A stretch of 64,000 nt of DNA, taken from contig VDMD01000036.1 of the NCBI GenBank assembly GCA_007026445.1, positions 1 through 64,000 of the forward strand, written 5' to 3'. The position numbers and the translations under genes were made by a program. The notes under the pieces are model-generated. The model was not told the DNA's origin, searched no databases, and saw only the letters and a list, made by a program, of their open reading frames with translations. Of this stretch, positions 12,093 through 22,618 are shown one piece after another. This DNA comes from Schizophyllum amplum (lineage: Eukaryota; Basidiomycota; Agaricomycetes; Agaricales; Schizophyllaceae). Within the stretch, counting starts at the first letter, position 1. The number at the start of each line of letters is the position of its first letter.

Positions 12093-14272
12093 TTAAAGAA
12101 CGACGTCGCCCTCACTGTCCGAGCTCGCATACTCCAAGGATGTCATGCCGTCGCCCTGGTCGTCGTTGTCGTCCTCCTCGATGTCGGCGCCTGCCTCGTC
12201 CTCACTCCCAAGGCCATGACTGTCGTCAACCATCAGTGCAACCTCCTCCTCATCCCACGCCTCCTCGTCACTACTCAGATATTCAGGCCGCGCATTGACT
12301 CTCGCTGGTGCGACAGGCGCGCGACCCTCGCGCTGGCCGAAGGCGAAGGGAACGTCAGGCCAAGAGAGCGGCAATGGCGGCGCAGGCAGCAGGACATGCG
12401 ACGGACCAGCGACGGGAAGCGCCTGTACTTGATCGTCGTTGTCCTCAGAATCGCTGGACACATAGTAGACAACACGCAAGAATTCGATGTCGTCTGATTC
12501 GGGGACAGGAACAGGCGCGTTCGCGTTGGTGTCGCCATCGGAATCACTGTCGCTGGTGACGTAGATGACCGGGACCGGCATATCATGCTCGCCCACAGAA
12601 GTAGACGACGTCGAAGGCGCGTTGTCGATGACAATGGGCATGTCGCTGTCAGACGACGATGAGCTGACATCTCCGACACTTCGGCGCGTGGCAAGAAGAG
12701 GGACCGGATGGACCGGGAATTCTTCATCGTCGCTGCTCTCCAGATCCGGGAGGTCACCCGCGCCATGGCCCACATCCTCGCACTCGGGGGAAGAAGACTC
12801 TTCCGTGTAGACCGGCGAGCGACGCACAAGGCCACGGATTCTGTCTTCACTATCAGCACATATCACAATGAAAAGACATTCGATCTTACATAGGGCCCCA
12901 GGTGCCGTCTGGCTGGCGCAAGCGCTGCCCAGCCTTCCAATTATAACGAGGTGCGGGCGACTCGCCGTCTGACGTGCTGCCATCGCTGTCATAGTCCTCG
13001 TCTGACCACTCAGTCTCAACCAGTGTCTGCGAGCTCGGCGCCGCAGTACCCGGCTGTGATGGAGTGGAGGACGTAGGTGACGACGGCGGAGCGAGAACAC
13101 CAGCTTGAAGCGCGGGCGAAGACGGTGAGCTTGGGAGAACAGCGGGCAAGTCCACAGTGGCGTTGCGAGCAGCGGTAGCCCCAGCCGAGAGCGCCGACGA
13201 AGACGGAGAGCTTGAAGAGACAGCGGGAGATTCCCCAGCGGGAGATTCCCCAGCGGTGTCGTCCGCAGCTTCGGCGCCAGTTGCGAGGGTTGGCGAGGAT
13301 GGTGGGCTTGGAAGGACAGCGGGCGAGGCCACAGTCGGGAGGTCCGTGGGCTCGTAGGGGTACAAGTCGCTGAAGCTGTATTTTCTGCGGACACCGTCTC
13401 GTCAGGTGAAGGAAACAACCCATTTATGACGATTGACTCACTTGCCAATCTCCAGAGTCACCGTCGTGCCCATGGTCGTGTAGGCCAGATCCAGAGGTGA
13501 TAGATCGGTCATCAGGTTCACGACCAGATCTCCGCATACAATAGGACGAGGGCCAATTGCGCCGTCGCCGACCGGGGCACGCTGCGTCATTATCGATGGT
13601 ATGATGCGCGACATTGGCACATAGAAGGGAACGGCGTTATCAAGCGTGAAGCCCCTAGCAGAATGGAACATTCAGCGAAGAGCGACATATCACCATGCAA
13701 GACGTACCTCCATCCTGCGCTATCTAGTTGGAGATAATTTTTGTTGAAGGGAACAGACGGGTCCCAGATGAACACGCGTAGGCGGTCCCGAAGAGACCGA
13801 ATGAACGCTTCGGCGCTGATAATGTAATCAGTTAAAGCGCCACACGAGCGATACGGTTCTCTTACGGGTAATCCTGAGTGAGCGATACATAACCAAACGA
13901 TACAAGATACGCATTGTTCTTCGGCGGGCCATGCTCGAGAGGGACACTGTAACGCACGCCGTTAATAACGCACAAAATCAGTGGGGGATGGAAGACAAAC
14001 CTTAGTCCAGAAGACGGGCGAGGGGGAGGTTGAGCGGACGATGAGGGTACATTTTCGACGGCGTCATCGTGCGCTCGCCCAGCTCCCTGGTCGGCAATGG
14101 TGCTGACCACGACAGTCCTGCTAGCGGCGTCAGCATCGCTTGGCTCCTCCACGATGCTCGCGCCGTGCTGCTGCGCAAAGTCAAGAGCGTCCGCAGTGAT
14201 CGGTGCAAGAGTCTCGCCGCCGGAGACATCCAAGAATACAAAAGTTTGGCGGCTACGGCCGAAGGAGAACAT
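12093..14272 (-). CDS. Hypothetical 659-aa Pro/Ser-rich acidic protein in the KDZ block
   Basis: Five exons (14272-13866, 13815-13708, 13654-13442, 13384-12890, 12849-12093) join in phase to 659 residues. The first ~240 residues look globular (VFIWDPSVPFNKNYLQLD, GFTLDNAVPFYVPMSRIIPS, VCGDLVVNLMTDLSPLDL). The rest is low-complexity: Pro/Ser/Ala stretches, then Ser-Asp-Glu clusters (SSSSSDSD, TSDSDSDGD, EEDDNDDQGD) to the C-terminus. No transmembrane segment or signal peptide is seen and no family is recognised. It lies 271 bp upstream of the KDZ transposase on the same strand. Introns of 49-57 bp match that gene. A 54-bp segment in exon 1 (GTTTGT to TTACAG) could be a further intron, since its removal keeps the frame. 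Confidence 0.75.
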
Positions 14273-15477
14273 AGTGATAGCGAGGAGCCGCGAGTGGGAA
14301 AGGTCAAACAAAGACTGCCGTCGTACACGGTTGGATATGAGAGGAGGAAGAAAGATGGGCGTAAAGGTGGGCATGAAGCCCCGCGAGGGGCGTAAAGGTG
14401 GGCATGAAGCCCCGCGAGGGGCGTAAAGGTGGACATGAAGCACCGCGGCTCGACACGTAAGTGCAAATTGGGCTGTTTGGATTGCGGCAAATGCCGGTGG
14501 CGAAATCGAACCTGCCCCGTGATCTTGGTAGCCAGAGGCACCGACCTACGTTCATGCTGTTATATTACTCTGGTGCTCTTCGGGCTGTTGCGAAAGTGGC
14601 CATCACTAGTTCCTCTCAGCGAATACAGCTTGTCTGCAGGTCACCGCGCCGTCTGTTATATGTACCGGACGGCCGGTAGTGAAGGAGCGTACACTCCTCG
14701 GCAGCACAAAGGTTGCTCAGCTACTTCCAGTATGGCTTTCAACTCCTCGGTAAACACTTATTGTAATATACATACATCACATAACGTGATTCTTACCTTG
14801 CTGTATGACCAGAAAGCGATGGCAGTAGTGAGCGGGTTGCCGGGTCGTCGACATAGGACACTCGACAACATCTTCCTACCTGTCTGGCATTGTTCCACGG
14901 GATCTGAGCATCAAAATTGCATGGAACATGCACTATACACTTCTATACTTGGATACCAACTCTCACTGTGCATGCCCGACATGTATACAGACGTCAATGG
15001 ATGGTCAGAGTACTTGTGCATGACTTGAATCTCAGTACGGTCTATCAACGTACTTGATGTCGATTCCGGGTTGAAAAGAGTGATCGAGCCCGGTTGAAAG
15101 TCTGGTACGTGCGTAGATGAGGTTGCTGATGCAAGTCCGGATAGTCCGCGGCGCTGTACATGCTTGGTTGGACTTACAGACATCGTTGCGAACGACGACG
15201 ACCGCCCTTCGGATGTCGGCCCGATCATCCTCGCATCCTCGTGAACGGTGTCGATCCTTTGGACACTGCTGCTGCATGGTTTTCGTGCTTATAATGGAGA
15301 ATAGGTAGCCCAAGGAAGATCAATAAGCGCACTAGTACATGTTATACGCCATTCACTAACGCTACCCTGTCCGAACCGTCGAGTTTGTTTGTGGCAATCT
15401 GTCGAATTTGTCCCCCACCTCTACATACGTGCTAGCAAGCCTATTCGAGTACCTAGGTCGCCCCCCAAATGATACAT
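14273..15477. other. Intergenic, no gene recognised
   Basis: About 1.2 kb between two minus-strand genes. It holds the 31-bp repeat at 14360-14448 near the 659-aa gene start. It also holds a minus-strand stretch (about 15275-14990) that reads fairly protein-like, but it has no clear start, family or phased exons. It must include the promoter of the 659-aa gene. Confidence 0.5.
14360..14448 (+). repeat. 31-bp tandem repeat, nearly three copies
   Basis: CGTAAAGGTGGGCATGAAGC recurs at 14360 and 14391, with a variant at 14422, giving a 31-bp period and one or two substitutions in the last unit. It lies 88 bp upstream of the 659-aa gene's ATG, in its 5' leader or promoter. Confidence 0.85.
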
Positions 15478-16258
15478 TCAGCCGCGAACAAGACGGTGTA
15501 CCTCTGCCGCGTACAGCGCCTGCTTGAATGCACCCTCCGCCTCCACTCGCGTCATATAGCTCCGTTGTTTAGCGCCATTAAGACCTGTCGTCGCCAGCGC
15601 AGCCTCATGACTGTGTCAGGCATTAGTCAGACACAACAATCGGTCGGGAGAATTGGGCGAGCACGTACTATGTACGGTAAACTCCTGGCTGCGTCCCGGC
15701 AAAGACAACATACCAAATATGGTCCGCGGCGGCCATAGCGGTGCTTGTGTCGTCGTCGATGAAAGCCAGGCACAGCGGCAGGTCATCTGGCATCATGGGG
15801 TAACGTTCGACAACGCGGCCTACGTTGAGGGTGGCGGATCCACATGAGAAGGTGAGCCCTCGAGCATGGGCAGCCGCGAAGGCAGCCTGACCCTTTGCCA
15901 AAGTCCCGAAAGACTTATACGAGTTATGTTTGACTGCCGATACTTGCGCCCGGCAGTCTGCCCTACGTCAAGTGAGTGACCTTCTTACGGAAAATAACGC
16001 GGACGAGACGTACCACTCGGTGTATACACCGGCCTTTCGTCCAATGAACACAACGTAGACATTGCGCCCGGGTGAGACCTGCGTCGACCGCGGCGTAGTA
16101 GAAGCCGGTGCCTCGACGGCTAGCGTCAATGACCGTGCTGGATCCGCCCTCGACACAGCAACGGAATACGTAGGAGGCGGCTCTAGAGATTCCGACCGAG
16201 GACGGTCGTCAGAGAGCGTGAAAGACGCAAAACTTTGAATCAGGTTGGGGGCGGTCAT
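15478..16258 (-). CDS. Protein with two RNase H1-N/viroplasmin-like domains
   Basis: Three exons (16258-16014, 15962-15669, 15610-15478), introns of 51 and 58 bp, give 223 residues. After a ~65-residue Ser/Pro-rich start there are two copies of a domain resembling the RNase H1 N-terminal (caulimovirus viroplasmin-like) fold. Domain 1 has VYVVFIGRKAGVYTEW, a DCRAQV helix and YKSFGTLAKGQAAF. Domain 2 has WYVVFAGTQPGVYRTY, HEAALATTGLNG and RSYMTRVEAEGAF. In RNases H1 this small domain binds RNA/DNA hybrid or dsRNA. No catalytic RNase H domain follows, so this would be a stand-alone binding protein. Each domain is interrupted by an intron at the same codon position (W and Y, phase 2), which supports both the exon calls and internal duplication. 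Assignment is from motifs only. Confidence 0.75.
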
Positions 16259-16794
16259 GGAGGTATGGATGCAACCAGCTGCAGAGCGCAGAAACGGAGT
16301 ACGTGTGATTCATAAAGCATCCCAAGCGGCGGTAGAGAGACATGAGAGTTACGCAGAAGCTCCGAGGAGACTGTTGCTGTCAAGTCGTTTAGGGCGAATC
16401 CTTCGATGGTGGCCCAAAGAAGACGCGTGGCACGCGTTGGGCCTCTCATTCCACGATGTCCAAGCTGTTGCCTTTTACGTGCGCCCAGGCCATGGCGCAC
16501 GAAAAAGGAAGGTCTTCCGATATTTCCTTACAGCGGCGGCGTTCACAACAAATCCTAGTACGGCGCGAGATAGTAAGGACCACATGGTCATGACAATGCT
16601 ATATAATACAAACACTCTCGACATACTGGTAACACCTCAACGTACAGCTAACGGCTCGACAACAGGTAAAGACCGGGAAAACAGCATATATTTTTTCATT
16701 TTATACTTGGCCCTTGCGCGGCAAGAAGAGGGCGATGACGAGCGGGCTGAGGGGCGCGTTGAGTGAGACTCGATACTACTAATGTGCACTGACC
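16259..16794. other. Intergenic, no gene recognised
   Basis: About 540 bp between two minus-strand genes, AT-richer towards 16560-16700. A plus-strand frame across it lacks a convincing start and family signature. It should contain the promoter of the two-domain gene and the 3' end of the next one. Confidence 0.5.
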
Positions 16795-17415
16795 TCAGAC
16801 GATCCTCACGAGTCCCATGCGACGGCGGTTGTTGAACCACTCCACAACGTGGTTGCAGTCCTTGCTGGAGAAGTAGCCCGCGCAGGACACGCCGCCGATG
16901 GCCATGTTCATGGTGTCGCTATGAGAGGAAATCAGTGACAGCAGGCATGAGGAAACAGGCACGCACTGGTCGCAGAACACTCCAACGAAGTGCCCGTAAG
17001 AGACGGCATAGAACTTCTTCGCCATGACGCCCCACCCGGGCAGGACGACGAGATCACCCGCGGGCACAACACCAAAGGACACCCCCACATCGGTGACCAT
17101 CGGATCCATGATGAGGTACCCGTATGGCCCACTGATGGCTTGCGGCGGCGCATGCACCGGCGCCTGAGGAGCGGTCACAACAGCCGGCGCAGCGGCGACG
17201 GAGGTTACCGCAGCTGGAATGGGCGCAGCAGCGTTGGCGGCCAGGAGCGCCGCGAGGGCACCGATCGGGGCGTTGACCGGCGGCGACGGCTGCGCTGGAG
17301 CCATCTGAATGATCACGACATCGTCGTCCTCGCTCTCCGGCTCGGTGGGGACATCGGAAGGAGTGTCGTCCATGTCGCTGGACGGCAGGCTAGTCAAGTC
17401 GCTCATAGGCGACAT
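16795..17415 (-). CDS. Small protein with one RNase H1-N-like domain
   Basis: Two exons (17415-16967 and 16918-16795, 48-bp intron) give 190 residues. The N-terminal ~110 residues are acidic then Ala/Pro-rich (MSDLTSLPSSDMDD, ESEDDDVVII, Ala runs). The C-terminal part, GVMAKKFYAVSYGHFVGVFC then AIGGVSCAGYFSSKDC and a final basic NNRRRMG segment, fits a divergent RNase H1-N/viroplasmin-like domain with the Y-x-V-x-x-G-x-x-x-G-[VI]-[FY] core. The intron splits the codon two residues after GVFC in phase 2, the same place as in both domains of the neighbouring gene. The usual Trp there is His here. A 5' exon upstream of 17415 is possible. It is divergent from the 1048-aa gene. Confidence 0.65.
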   Translation of the reverse strand: MSPMSDLTSLPSSDMDDTPSDVPTEPESEDDDVVIIQMAPAQPSPPVNAPIGALAALLAANAAAPIPAAVTSVAAAPAVVTAPQAPVHAPPQAISGPYGYLIMDPMVTDVGVSFGVVPAGDLVVLPGWGVMAKKFYAVSYGHFVGVFCDQCVPVSSCLLSLISSHSDTMNMAIGGVSCAGYFSSKDCNHVVEWFNNRRRMGLVRIV

Positions 17416-17926
17416 GGAGATATCGGGCGCCTGTTGCCCGCCGTCACTTCCGTCGCCCGCAAGGGCGACGGAAGTGTTGGCATTCACTGTTGGATATATC
17501 AGTACCTTGGGTGAGTGACTGTGCTGAGCAACGCACACGCAGACTCAGACATGGGTTCGATTTTGCAGAACAAGTGATGGGAGTCGGAAGGAAAGAAAGC
17601 GATAGCGAACGCACTTATTCCGGCACCTTATATCAACGGACTGGACCCCGTCCGGCAGACAGGCTCCCGGAAGTCCTGGCGCGGCTCTGGCTAGATATGG
17701 AAACTGCGCAAAAGGATCCGCACGGTGGAGACAGGGAAGGTGTCGTAGGCAGAGAAGGCGTCGGTTGCAGGGGGTCTGAGGACATCCAGGAAGAAGGTCT
17801 TGCTCGCTCTCTCTTCTGTCTACGTCCATCCAGACTCTGCAGAGATTGCGCATAGACACATTCATCAGGTATGTCAGTGCGGACATCGAGCAGATTATAG
17901 GGTACTGACCACGAATTTCTAGAATC
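17416..17926. promoter_or_regulatory. Shared promoter region between divergent genes
   Basis: 511 bp separate the start codons of the minus-strand RNase H1-N-like gene and the plus-strand 1048-aa gene, so the two probably share control sequences. A GTATGT to TTTCTAG segment ending at 17922 could be a 5'UTR intron just before the plus-strand ATG. No TATA box is obvious. Confidence 0.5.
17445..17476 (+). other. Perfect 14-bp inverted repeat with GCAA loop
   Basis: CACTTCCGTCGCCC (17445-17458) pairs perfectly with GGGCGACGGAAGTG (17463-17476) around GCAA. As plus-strand RNA it would be a GC-rich hairpin closed by a GNRA-type tetraloop. It lies 30 bp upstream of the minus-strand gene's ATG. Confidence 0.7.
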
Positions 17927-20900
17927 ATGGGCAGAGTGCGCACTGCGAAGGCGAAAGCCTCGCGCAAAAAACCGAAGGACCAGCGCCAGAGTCTGAAAGG
18001 CTGGGCTGATGGGCTACGCGAGGAGATGGTCCTGCGGCCTCAGCTCGCAGGCTATATTGACGCGGCACAGCGTGGATGGCTCGTCGAGCGCCAGTACATC
18101 AGCCAAGTCTGCGCGCGGTATCACGTACAGGTGCCGCCGGAGATCCCAGACGGCGAGGAACCACCACTCCCCCTCCCAAACTACGACCCGGATGTAGTGT
18201 ATGACATGGCCGCCGACTTGACGGAGGAGCAGCGCGACGGGCGAGTCAAGCGCATGGCTGTGCTGAACCGGGTATGTCCGAGTCGCGTGCGCGATTGATG
18301 GTTCACTGAAGACTCGTTCAGCGCATCCGCCGTTGGCTGAAGTACCGCGCCAAGAAGATGACGCGCACACCGTACTTCAGCATGGACCCAAAAAGCAACC
18401 CCTACGCCGTCTTACTCGCCCAGCTCAGCGGCTACAAGAAACCGCCTCGCGGGCGCTCGGGTGCGCAGCAGTTCCAGGTGGAGAACAAGGACGCCCTCAA
18501 GGCTCTGTACGCGCAACAGTGGGAGCTCGATCTCATGTCGGGAGCCAGGACATCGAGCACGAAGCAGACGGCACCGTTCCGAGCCAAGATCACGCGCAAC
18601 GAGTGGGATAGGCTCACCCCGGAGGAGCAGGCACCTTACTCGGAGCGCGCGAAGGCGGACGCGGCGCGTCGACATGCGGAGTACGACCGACTGATGGAGG
18701 AGGGACCTTCCAAGGCGCCTGAGGCCCGTCACGAGTGCGTACATCCGTCAGATGAGTCGCGCATATGCTAACAGTGACTTAGCGCGATCAAGCGCCTCCC
18801 AGAGTTCGTGCTGCCCATCCTGAGGGGTGTTCAAGAATACACCGGACTCCACGCGACACTCTTGGTTGGGGGGCCGATGCCGGCAGCCAACGGCGACGTC
18901 CGTGTCCATGCAATGTCCGTCGGCACGTCCTTGGCAGGCGGTGCAGACCAGACTTGGGTACACCATCCCTCCTTCGCGTCCGTCAAGACGAACTACTTAG
19001 CTTTCCTTCAAACCTCCTTCAGTGCGTGTACTATGCACTCCTTCCTATGATAAGATACTGACCAGTCTGCAGCCTCTGAGGAGAAGGCGATGAGCGCGTT
19101 GAACCAGCCCGACACCAGCCCAGAGATCATCGGCCTTCCCGAATCCTTCGACAAACTCCTTCAGCTAGAGGCGGAGGACGAGGACGTGTACGGCTCCGAC
19201 GACGAAGAGAGCAGCAGTTCCGACTCGGATGGCGGCAGCGACGAGGAGCACGCCCACAAGAAGAGCGGTAATGCGAAGGGCAAGGGCAAGGCGAAAGCGA
19301 AGCCCGTGCCGGCCGTCAAGGCCGCCAAGACCTCGAAGTCGCAGCGAAGCAAATCCTCCAAAGCGCCCGCCGCTTCATCCACTGCTGCCGATCCTGCGGC
19401 GTCGACTTCATCCGCACCGGCTGCGGCGTCGACCTCATCCGCACCGGCTGCGGCGTCGACCTCATCCGCACCGGCTGCGGCGTCGACCTCATCCGCACCG
19501 GCTGCGGCGTCGACCTCATCCGCACCGGCTGCGGCGTCTTCATCTGCTCCGGCTGCGGCGTCTTCGTCATCTGGACCTGGTGCAGGATCGTCATCCCCCG
19601 CGTCTGCCGTCTCGAAAAAGCGCAAGCGCGCGCAGAAGCCGTGCAAGCAGGGGAAATTCGATCAGTGGGATCCGGTGAGGACATACAATCCTGAGGACCC
19701 GCCGGATGAGCAGGAGGGAGAGCGCCGGATGGCCTGGGAGAGGCGGCACTATCTAGCCTCACTCGAGCGCTATGGCTCCAAGGGCAAGGTCTGGCTCATC
19801 GCGCAAGGACTCGGCTGGGATAACACCCATTACGTCGACAGCGAGGGCTACGTTTGTGATGTCAATAACAAGTACGACGATCCTGACACGGAGGGCGAGG
19901 ACTGGCCCGCGCGCGTGAATGCCTTGCAATACCGCATTACGTTCAAGCCCAGGCCGAGGGCCAAGGTGAAGTCCCAGGCCACTGACGGCGCAAAAAATGG
20001 TATGTCATATCAATCTTGTTCTAAGTTCTCGGACTGATTTGTTGTCATAGATTTCTCTGGCACGCCTCTTGCGTTTGAACCATCCTGTCCCGACATCGAC
20101 AACCCCTCTGCAGTGCCCTCGCAGCCCTCGCCGATGCTCCCTCAGGCCGGCGCTGACATGACGACATCTCCGAAGTCCGCTACACATGTCGCTTCGGCGC
20201 TGACCTCCGAGGGTACCGCGGCGCCTGCCGACGTCATCACGCCGCACTCTAAGTCCACTACAACACCCGCCAACCCTGCCGCGGACGCGGCGCGTCCTTC
20301 GACGTTACCTGTGGCACCCGCGCACATGAACGCCGACCCTCCTGCGCCTGCCAAGTCCAGCGTGGTGGCGAGTCGTCTCGGCGAGATGACTGAAGACGCC
20401 GACATGGACGATCAACTTACCGCTGAGGAGCGCCGCGAGGCCGACATGGACCCGGACGCCGACATGGACGATGAACTTACCGCTGAGGAGCGCCGCGAGG
20501 CCGACATGGACCCGGACGCCGACATGGACGACCAGCTCACCCCCGAGAAGCCTTGCGAGGTCGAGAAGGACTTGGATACCGACATGGGCGACCAGCTCAC
20601 CGCCGAGGAGCGTCGCGAGGCCGAGATGGACCCGGATGCTGCCCTGCCCGAGGCGCCTGTCGCGGAGGAGCATCCAGACGCTTCCAAGGAGGACTCGAGG
20701 GTGGCCGAGGGGATGCACACCGACCCCGCGGTGCCAATTCAGGTTGCCCTCGGGTGCCCCGACGACGCCGAGCCATGGTTCAAGGCCAACTACGCTTTGC
20801 TAAACCGTCCGGAACTCGGCGACGAGTACACGCGCCTCTTAAACGCGTGGGTTACCCTCGAGCAGAAGCACGACTTCGTGATGGGGAAGGGCAGCAAGAA

Positions 20901-21273
20901 CAGGGTCACCGTCCCCAAGCCCGACGTCTTACAGAGCTGGATCGCGTCGGGCCGGACACGCTCGAGGAAGCAGCCCGTAGTCGTCAACATCGAGGTGTTT
21001 GCGGCGCAGGTGGTGACGTGGTGGGGCGCGCTCCAACCGGAGTGGCGCCAGCTGGATGATGCGGGCCTGCCAATGGCCACTCGGAGGGTACGAGGTGACT
21101 GGGGCCAGCCACTGGACGTCCATGGCCAGAATGGCATGCTCTCCGCCGTTGCCTGCCTCGGCTGGTGGGGTACGGCCCTCGGGAGTCCCGAGGCGAGAGC
21201 GAGCGATCTGCGCTGGTGTCGCTTGATTCGGGACGTAGCGTGGGTCTGCGAAGAAATGGCGCAGCGTCTCTGA
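17927..21273 (+). CDS. Hypothetical 1048-aa acidic repeat protein of the KDZ block
   Basis: Five exons (17927-18271, 18322-18734, 18783-19021, 19073-19999, 20051-21273; introns 48-51 bp) join in phase to 1048 residues. The start is basic (MGRVRTAKAKASRKKPKD), suggesting DNA or nuclear targeting. A segment ending DRLTPEEQAPYSERAKADAA resembles the last helix of an HMG-box-like fold, but too weakly to assign. The middle carries an acidic Ser-Asp run, a Lys/Ala-rich stretch, about six SSAPAAAST repeats and KKRKR. Then come a conserved-looking W/Y-rich block (RMAWERRHYLASLERYG, WLIAQGLGWDNTHYVD), four 20-aa acidic repeats (DMDDQLTAEERREADMDPDA) and a globular C-terminus (WWGALQPEWRQLDD, CLGWWGTAL). 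Divergent from the minus-strand genes, with the same intron style. Function unknown. Confidence 0.8.
19396..19560 (+). repeat. 27-bp coding minisatellite (9-aa unit)
   Basis: About six near-perfect copies of a 27-bp unit (GTCGACCTCATCCGCACCGG core) inside the 1048-aa gene encode Ser-Ser-Ala-Pro-Ala-Ala-Ala-Ser-Thr. The unit is a multiple of three, so copy-number change keeps the frame. Confidence 0.9.
20395..20640 (+). repeat. 60-bp coding repeat (20-aa unit), four copies
   Basis: Four copies of a 60-bp unit in the last exon of the 1048-aa gene encode DMDDQLTAEERREADMDPDA-like units. The first two are almost identical. The third diverges (EKPCEVEKDLDT) and the fourth returns to consensus, which suggests recent expansion at the left end. 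Confidence 0.9.
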
Positions 21274-22618
21274 GGACGGGAGACGGCAAGGGATGGGGGG
21301 CGACGAGGGATGGGCGACGAAGAGGAAAAGGTGCTACTCGACATGTGGGCGCGCGATACCGCATGATGGACTTGTTAGTTGTACGTTTTGGGACTTTTGC
21401 TTGTCGTGCTGTCTGACCTTCTGCTTATCTTGTTGTTGGGCTTTCTTGTAACTGGCATGATATTGTGTACAATGGCTTACTTGTATGTCGAGTAGCACCG
21501 ATTCAACGCGTCGTCGATGCACGCTTAGTGAAGGGGAAGTCGAACATCGAGTCACGTGAAAAGGGACTTAGAAACTTTTGGGCGACTGGTAAGGGCGCGA
21601 GCGCATGATGAATGAATGCCACGTCGATTGATACTGAGAGTTACGCGTTTGATACTAGAAGATCCTGGACTTGAGCCGGACGGAGCAGAACGCAGGGCGA
21701 AGCGGGGCGCCGATAAATATATGTGGCGGTGTGCCGGCAAAGCCCGAAGCATTGTTCCGAATGCGGCGATGAAATTTTCTTTCAAGGCGCGGGCGGCGGC
21801 AGCACCATACTCACCCAACCGTCAACGATGTCTGCAGGTCACAAGGCAAATGGGGGTGATAGAGATGTGGGAAGCGAGTGGAATATCCCCTATATACCTA
21901 TTATATATCCACCGGTGCCAACCCGGCGGGCTGCGCGCAAAAGCCAAATGTGAATTGGTATATGAGCGCTACAATATACGTGGGGTGCTGCTAATTTGTA
22001 GTTTTAGCTGTGATTCAACGAGGCGGGGCAGCGCGCGCCCTGCGCAGGCGCGCGCGTATCGTGTCCCGGCGCGGCCGGCGCGCGGGGCGGACCCACATTC
22101 ACCGCGTGCACGTGCCCATTCTGAAAACGGAAGCAACCGAAGGCAGCCCGAATGCCTGCCGCACGTGGGGAACCCATACCGCCCGCTTTAATAGGGATAT
22201 GCAGCGAGATCTAATTTATTCAATATACCTGCCTGTTTGGGTCCTATTTAACCAGAAACCCCCCTAATAAACTATCCAGGCCGGCGGGGCGCAGAACAGG
22301 TCTCTAACCAGAACTGTGGCTCTATACAGTGGGTTGCATCCACTTCTTCTGGGTATAACCATGGTTTGTAGGCTATATCAAAGGGCATCGGCTCGCCAGT
22401 AGGGCCTAGGCGCGAGACGTCTACTGGACGGGCAGCGGGACGGTCACGCGGTAGACGACGTGCTCGACGTTGTCTGCATGGGACAAAGGTGCCTGCCTTG
22501 CCGTTCCTCGCTGCGAGCTGCACTGACACGATGTAGGCATGAGTCCCGCGCCCAGTCTCGCCGCCAGACGCATCGCTCCCCACGCACTCCGCGCCCTCCT
22601 TGTCCACACACCACGATG
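21274..22618. other. Intergenic, no gene recognised
   Basis: The 3' flank of the 1048-aa gene, with T-rich sequence near 21370-21450, followed by about 1 kb of mixed composition. It includes AT-rich patches near 21890-21910 and 22200-22260. No terminal inverted repeat matching the left side of the KDZ block could be found by eye. Confidence 0.5.

Noticed and set aside
19161..19646. Antisense open frame within the 1048-aa gene
   Set aside because: Shadow of the Ala/Ser-rich coding repeats. The plus-strand gene has phased exons on both sides.
7912..21273. Search for a TET/JBP dioxygenase gene among the KDZ companions
   Set aside because: No frame or exon chain shows the expected His-x-Asp double-stranded beta-helix core.
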